Position numbers and translations under genes: made by a program. From Clostridiaceae bacterium (GTDB lineage Bacteria > Bacillota > Clostridia > Lachnospirales > Lachnospiraceae): a stretch of DNA of 64,000 nucleotides. Of this stretch, positions 60,242-64,000 are shown one piece after another (position 1 is the first letter of the stretch; the number at the start of each line of letters is the position of its first letter). The DNA lies in the NCBI GenBank assembly GCA_910574345.1, contig CAJSZV010000021.1, forward strand, positions 1 to 64,000, given 5' to 3'. The notes under the pieces were generated by a model, which worked only from the letters and a program-made list of their open reading frames with translations, had not been told where the DNA came from and made no database searches.

Positions 60242-60280
60242 AATCCGCCTGCCGATACACACATGCAGGCGGATTCCTTT
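60242..60280 (+). terminator. Strong terminator after the 28-residue peptide
   Basis: AATCCGCCTGC and GCAGGCGGATT form an 11-bp perfect stem with a 12-nt loop, followed by CCTTTAT. Confidence 0.85.
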
Positions 60281-60339
60281 ATGATTCTTCCATATTCTCA
60301 CATTCAGCGATTGCCAAACAATACTATACACGTTCTACC

Positions 60340-60567
60340 CTATGCAGCACTGCTATAATTTACAATGGAAATTTCCTGTGTAAATTGTTTCGCCTGTTCT
60401 GTGATCTGCTCCAGTCTTTTAATCACATCACCTGTATAGATAATTTCATTACATTCCGTACATTTATAACAGGGAACATTCCGCACAATCAATAAACAGC
60501 TTCCTAAATCTGTAACACTTGTTGTATATCCCTTTTCTGCTTTAGCCCCGCATTCCATGCATACCAT
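60340..60567 (-). CDS. YgiT-type zinc-finger protein (antitoxin-like)
   Basis: The 75 residues include the two CxxC knuckles of a YgiT/MqsA-type zinc finger (CMECG and CYKCTEC), followed by a helical end. The DNA-binding HTH of full-length MqsA is missing, so it should bind its partner rather than DNA. It starts 2 bp after the DUF4258 gene, the toxin-first order of MqsR/MqsA systems, and is presumably the antitoxin. Confidence 0.82.
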   Translation of the reverse strand: MVCMECGAKAEKGYTTSVTDLGSCLLIVRNVPCYKCTECNEIIYTGDVIKRLEQITEQAKQFTQEISIVNYSSAA

Positions 60568-60569
60568 GA

Positions 60570-60884
60570 TTATCGCCCCCTTCTCACCTTAAAATTACTT
60601 TCCCACAGATCGGGATCTGGAAAATATGCTGTTATTAAATATATGAAATCTGTATCGCAGCTTACTACTATATGGATATACTGTGATTTCATAGAAAAGC
60701 CCAGAATCAAACAGCTTGGTAATGGCTTATCATCCTCATACTGTTTGATAATCTCACCTGTACAAATACCGTTTACAATATCGTCAATGCCTATCTTCCG
60801 CTCATATAAACGGATTCTGGCATGCTCTGTTATCGCTATATTTTCTGGCTTATTTAACGCTTTTAGCTGCTCAATCGTTATCAT
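60570..60884 (-). CDS. DUF4258 protein (toxin-like)
   Basis: The 104 residues have the DUF4258 hallmarks: ITEHARIRLYERKIGIDDIVNGI, GEIIKQYEDDKPLPSCLILG, and a strand-rich end with ITAYFPDPDLWESNFKVRR. The fold is related to RelE/MqsR-type ribonucleases, and such genes often pair with YgiT zinc fingers, as here. A TTGAAT/TATAAT promoter lies just upstream (60914-60941). Toxicity is inferred from family and order only. Confidence 0.82.
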   Translation of the reverse strand: MITIEQLKALNKPENIAITEHARIRLYERKIGIDDIVNGICTGEIIKQYEDDKPLPSCLILGFSMKSQYIHIVVSCDTDFIYLITAYFPDPDLWESNFKVRRGR

Positions 60885-60913
60885 TTTACACCAACTTTTC
60901 TATTGATATTCTT

Positions 60914-60941
60914 ATTATAGCAAATTTTTCCGTAAATTCAA
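60914..60941 (-). promoter_or_regulatory. Promoter of the DUF4258/YgiT pair
   Basis: TTGAAT (60936-60941) and TATAAT (60914-60919) have a 16-bp spacer on the minus strand, in an AT-rich stretch. Confidence 0.7.
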
Positions 60942-60975
60942 GCCAAATGTGCCTATTGTCCATACTATGAAAATT

Positions 60976-61287
60976 CTACGGTCTCTTTTTCTCCAACACA
61001 TCCATATATTTCCCCGTCAACGTTTCAATCTCTTTTAATTCCTCTTCCGTTGCGTCCTCAAGGTCATGCTCCGTATCCTGCAGCACATCCATGACAATTT
61101 CTTCTTTCAGGCATTGGAGCAATTCCTCCGGTGACTCAATAATCTCCGGCGTGTACGCAAAATCACCTGTCCCTGGATTATAATGAAGGATCACATAGCC
61201 AAACTTTGAATGACAGACATCAATATATTCACTCTCCTCAATATACCCTTTAAACGCTTCCAGAATATCCGCAAATGTCCAATCCAT
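60976..61287 (-). CDS. Unknown 103-residue acidic protein with SOS-like promoter
   Basis: This protein is not recognised. It is strongly acidic (EEIVMDVLQDTEHDLEDATEEELKEIETL) with a beta-rich middle (IDVCHSKFGYVILHYNPGTGDFAYTPEIIES). The ATG at 61287 follows GGGAGAAG; the frame is open 38 codons further without support. A TTGACA-N18-TACAAT promoter with a LexA-like box just downstream suggests damage-inducible expression, like the 103-residue gene at 42609. Confidence 0.65.
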   Translation of the reverse strand: MDWTFADILEAFKGYIEESEYIDVCHSKFGYVILHYNPGTGDFAYTPEIIESPEELLQCLKEEIVMDVLQDTEHDLEDATEEELKEIETLTGKYMDVLEKKRP

Positions 61288-61313
61288 ATCTTCTTCTCCC
61301 TTCCCTCTGTATC

Positions 61314-61325
61314 GAACATATGTTT
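61314..61325. promoter_or_regulatory. LexA-like (SOS) box
   Basis: CGAACATATGTTT (from 61313) matches the Bacillus-type LexA operator CGAACATATGTTCG except in the last positions. It lies between the -10 (61329-61334) and the start codon. Confidence 0.6.
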
Positions 61326-61328
61326 TGT

Positions 61329-61358
61329 ATTGTACCACAGAGAGAATATAAGTGTCAA
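61329..61358 (-). promoter_or_regulatory. Promoter TTGACA-N18-TACAAT of the 61287 gene
   Basis: The -35 (61353-61358) overlaps the last codons of the upstream surface-protein gene; the -10 is at 61329-61334. Confidence 0.75.
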
Positions 61359-64000
61359 TAGGCCTGTTCCACCACATACATAGGCCGGATTCCCGCATCA
61401 CATACCTGATTCCCCTCCGCCGCCTTCACACATCTTGGCTCTATGGCCCCTGTACGCAGATTCACCGTATACACCATATCTGTTGTCTGGTATTTGGGCG
61501 TCCGAAGCCAGTAGGAACCACAGTATCCATTAATCACTTCCTCTCCATTGTCCATATCAGAGCCATGAAACTTCCACAAATACTCTTTCATAGCCAAAGC
61601 CTCCTCAACAGAAGGAATGAACAAATCCGTATACAGCACCTGCGGATTTTTCCTTGCAAACCGCGCAAGTAAACTGCTGTCCAGATTCTCATATCCGCCA
61701 CGCTCCGTGGAACCGGCGTACTCATTCCCGATTCCCACATTTACCCTCACCAAATCCCCTGAGCCGGTCTTATGATCTAAAAGCCACTTATGAATAAGAG
61801 AAAATTTATAATTATTGCTGTCACCAAAGAACCGTGTAGACTGGGTATTTCCCTCCTCCTCAAAGCCAAGGCCCTCATTGGAAGGAATCACGGTATCGCA
61901 AAGGAACAGCGCCAGGCTCTTGTCCGTGTTGGATTGATCTTTATAATTGGCATTCACACACCGGAACAAATACAGCTTTCCTCCTATCTCCCTTGCCTGC
62001 AGATCCCCTTCCTTCCAGATTCCGGTTCTCACCAATTGATTCTCCTCAGACCGTTCCAGCAAAAGAACCGGATGAACCTCATACAAGCCAGCCTCTTCCT
62101 TGGAAACCATCTTTCCGTCCGTCAAGATAACCTCTTCCATGTCCTCCCCCTTGGTCAGATAAGTTCCCTCTGGAAATACATACCGGTTCTCACCCGCAGC
62201 ACAATAGAAATCATACTCATCTTTTGTCAGAATAGAAACCGCGTCTCCGTTGATCGCTTGAAGGTTTCCGGCAATGCTGAGACCGCCTGCAAATCGGTCA
62301 TCCAGAAAAAATCTTAAGGCAGAAGAAGCATAATCTGCCGTATCACCTGTTGCATAGCCTCCATAGATATCAGAGCCAATCCCCTCTTCACAAATATAGA
62401 GCATGTTTCCCGTCCCCTCATAGTCCGTATCAATGCAGACAAAATGATACTTCAATTTTCCATGCCCCATCTCCCCAGAATCCCAGGTAACCGTGATCTC
62501 ATCCCCCAGATTCTGAGTAAGCCAGACTCCGCAGACATCACACTGGGAATCCTGGTCCTCATCTCTATGTCCCGCTGCCGGATAAATAGTCTCCATCTCT
62601 TTCCCACATTTGCCGCACGCAAGAATCCGGTGTGCTGCCGTCAGGCAACTCCCCTTCAGTTCTTCCCCACACTCCCATTCATGGGTGCAGGTTTTCTGGT
62701 TCCATATGCGCTGATAACCCACACGGGAAATCGTATATGGTATTCCTCCTAACTCAAAGGTATCAACCACTTCATTGGTATATCCGGAAAGATTGTAGTC
62801 ATATAATGTGCTGCTCACCTCCGCCGTCCCTGGATGATAACCACGGCCAATCAGATAAAACTCGTGATACGCACAGTCTCCCGTACTTGCAGCGAACTCA
62901 TTCAGGATACGGTTTACATCATGGTTGCTTTCCACCACAAACTGTTCTTTTTCATTTTCATATGCCAGATAATACTTAATATACACTTCATTGGTATCCA
63001 GAGCGCTCATCAGAAAAGTCTTTGGTCCTGGCTCCTCTGCCTCCCACCGATTCCCCTCATGATCATAAAAAAAGCCCGAATAATAAATCTGAAAATCACA
63101 CACAGAATTTCCCTTTTTAAATGCCAGCTGTCCTGTGTAGGGTTCTGCCAGATCGGTTCCTTCCGAATCTGCGATATGAACTGTATAGCTTCGTTTTCTA
63201 TCCCCCAGGGAAGTACCGTTATCTGCCCTCTCATACCAGGCAGTTTCCACCTGTCCATTTTTACTCAGTGAAAAAGTCCCCAGTTTTTCCAAAGGAATAA
63301 CCCATCCGTCAAATTCTTCCGCCTCAATTGCTATGGTACTCCCCTTATTGGCAACACCAAACTTCAGCCCGATGTCATTCCAGGAATTCTTTTCCCGATA
63401 TGCAAGGAAATAATTGCACGGAGATGTGCCATAAAACCCATCTTTCTTCTCCTGCGCCCTCTTCTTCCACTGTTCCAGCTTACTTTCAGAGGAATCTCCG
63501 GTTATATATTGGATGATGATCTGGCGGTAGGCGGTTCCATGGGCTGTTTGACGGTAAGGCGGTGCCTCCATGGCCCGATAGGTAATGCCTTCCTTTTCAA
63601 TGGCCTTCGGATAATCTATATAGAAATCATCCCCTTCCACAGTATAGCCTCTTACATTCGGGAGAAGCTGCTCTCCGCTGCTGTCAACAAACAGCGCCAT
63701 CCATGAAAAGCCATCATACTTTCCGGTAGTTTTATTAGGTTCATGGCCTGGGAAATGAATCCGTTTCATGGCTACGTCTACCGATTGATTTTCCTCTTCT
63801 GTGATAACATAGGCATTCCCATCCTCCGCAAAACCGTAGTCATGAAAGGTATTCCGGTATGGGATCATGTCCCCGATCTCTCCCATTCCGGTGGCCACTC
63901 CCAAGACAGACCCCGTATCCTGGGCCACATAACGGATGGAATACGTTCTCTGTCTGTCCGCAGACACCTGGCTTCCCACCTGTTTATATTCAATTTGAAA
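61355..64000 (-). CDS. Large secreted or surface protein with DUF6273-like C-terminus, partial
   Basis: The frame is open to the right edge, so the N-terminus and signal peptide lie outside the window; about 881 residues are visible. They contain repeated beta-rich modules (SIRYVAQDTGSVLGVATG, YTVHIADSEGTDL) and a zinc-ribbon-like segment (CTHEWECG, LACGKCG, DSQCDVCGVW). The C-terminal DUF6273-type domain (WDSGEMGHGKLKYHFVCID, SALRFFLDD, YWLRTPKYQ) ends GIRPMYVVEQAY. Such domains are common in surface or secreted proteins of Clostridia and their function is unknown. Its stop lies within the promoter of the next small gene. Confidence 0.8.
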   Translation of the reverse strand, partial: FQIEYKQVGSQVSADRQRTYSIRYVAQDTGSVLGVATGMGEIGDMIPYRNTFHDYGFAEDGNAYVITEEENQSVDVAMKRIHFPGHEPNKTTGKYDGFSWMALFVDSSGEQLLPNVRGYTVEGDDFYIDYPKAIEKEGITYRAMEAPPYRQTAHGTAYRQIIIQYITGDSSESKLEQWKKRAQEKKDGFYGTSPCNYFLAYREKNSWNDIGLKFGVANKGSTIAIEAEEFDGWVIPLEKLGTFSLSKNGQVETAWYERADNGTSLGDRKRSYTVHIADSEGTDLAEPYTGQLAFKKGNSVCDFQIYYSGFFYDHEGNRWEAEEPGPKTFLMSALDTNEVYIKYYLAYENEKEQFVVESNHDVNRILNEFAASTGDCAYHEFYLIGRGYHPGTAEVSSTLYDYNLSGYTNEVVDTFELGGIPYTISRVGYQRIWNQKTCTHEWECGEELKGSCLTAAHRILACGKCGKEMETIYPAAGHRDEDQDSQCDVCGVWLTQNLGDEITVTWDSGEMGHGKLKYHFVCIDTDYEGTGNMLYICEEGIGSDIYGGYATGDTADYASSALRFFLDDRFAGGLSIAGNLQAINGDAVSILTKDEYDFYCAAGENRYVFPEGTYLTKGEDMEEVILTDGKMVSKEEAGLYEVHPVLLLERSEENQLVRTGIWKEGDLQAREIGGKLYLFRCVNANYKDQSNTDKSLALFLCDTVIPSNEGLGFEEEGNTQSTRFFGDSNNYKFSLIHKWLLDHKTGSGDLVRVNVGIGNEYAGSTERGGYENLDSSLLARFARKNPQVLYTDLFIPSVEEALAMKEYLWKFHGSDMDNGEEVINGYCGSYWLRTPKYQTTDMVYTVNLRTGAIEPRCVKAAEGNQVCDAGIRPMYVVEQAY

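Overview
The window looks like chromosomal DNA of a gut-type member of the Clostridia, most likely a Lachnospiraceae-like Firmicute, joined to a large conjugative element. The evidence is the strong AGGAGG ribosome-binding sites, the PTS sugar uptake, RpoN, PrgI/VirB4/Maff2-type conjugation genes, SpaA/Cna-B surface proteins and Bacillus-type LexA boxes. Species cannot be given from this sequence alone. Almost every gene is on the minus strand, so the reading order is from high to low coordinates.

Positions 1-16.28 kb are chromosomal. An rpoN-nitrilase-3-hydroxyacyl-CoA dehydrogenase-MFS transporter run is broken at position 96/97 by the 3' end of a group II intron lying antisense to the transporter. 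Next come a MerR-like and a LysR regulator, a beta-glucoside PTS/6-phospho-beta-glucosidase pair, an aldo/keto reductase, and a small redox/detoxification regulon (MBL-fold hydrolase, histidine phosphatase, flavin reductase, TetR, CMD-family protein). That regulon shares three TGAC-N5-GTCA operators. From 13.3 to 16.28 kb there is a patchwork of broken ABC transporters: an intact ATPase sits between two permeases that have each lost their N-terminal half.

At about 16,285 a truncated permease abuts a truncated copy of the mobile element's own dnaE, which marks a rearrangement junction. From there to about 57 kb lies the element's core. It has an element-encoded replicative polymerase (DnaE family, with a long inserted coiled coil), a duplicated gene-X/dnaE module, a run of small unknown genes, a DUF932 protein, a SAM-methyltransferase-like protein and a 3,541-residue SpaA/Cna-B adhesin coupled to a membrane protein. 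It also has an Rpn-type nuclease (the main plus-strand gene), a conjugation block (two Maff2-like proteins, a TrbL/VirB6-like protein, PrgI, VirB4), a DnaG-like primase and a second giant surface protein of 2,184 residues. VirD4, relaxase, integrase and attachment sites are not seen and would have to lie to the right or elsewhere.

In this core nearly every transcription unit is preceded by the same heptamer, CATAATT, 23-114 nt before the start codon, with no recognisable -35 box. Each unit also tends to end in a strong intrinsic terminator. Genes with ordinary TTGACA/TATAAT-type promoters stand apart from this set. They include the STAND (NB-ARC/TPR) protein near 57-60 kb, a YgiT/DUF4258 toxin-antitoxin-like pair, and two small genes with LexA/SOS-type boxes. 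A 28-codon membrane peptide is divergent from the STAND gene. The window ends inside a further secreted or surface protein with a DUF6273-like C-terminus.

Family names were assigned from motifs and remembered family features; no database search was possible.
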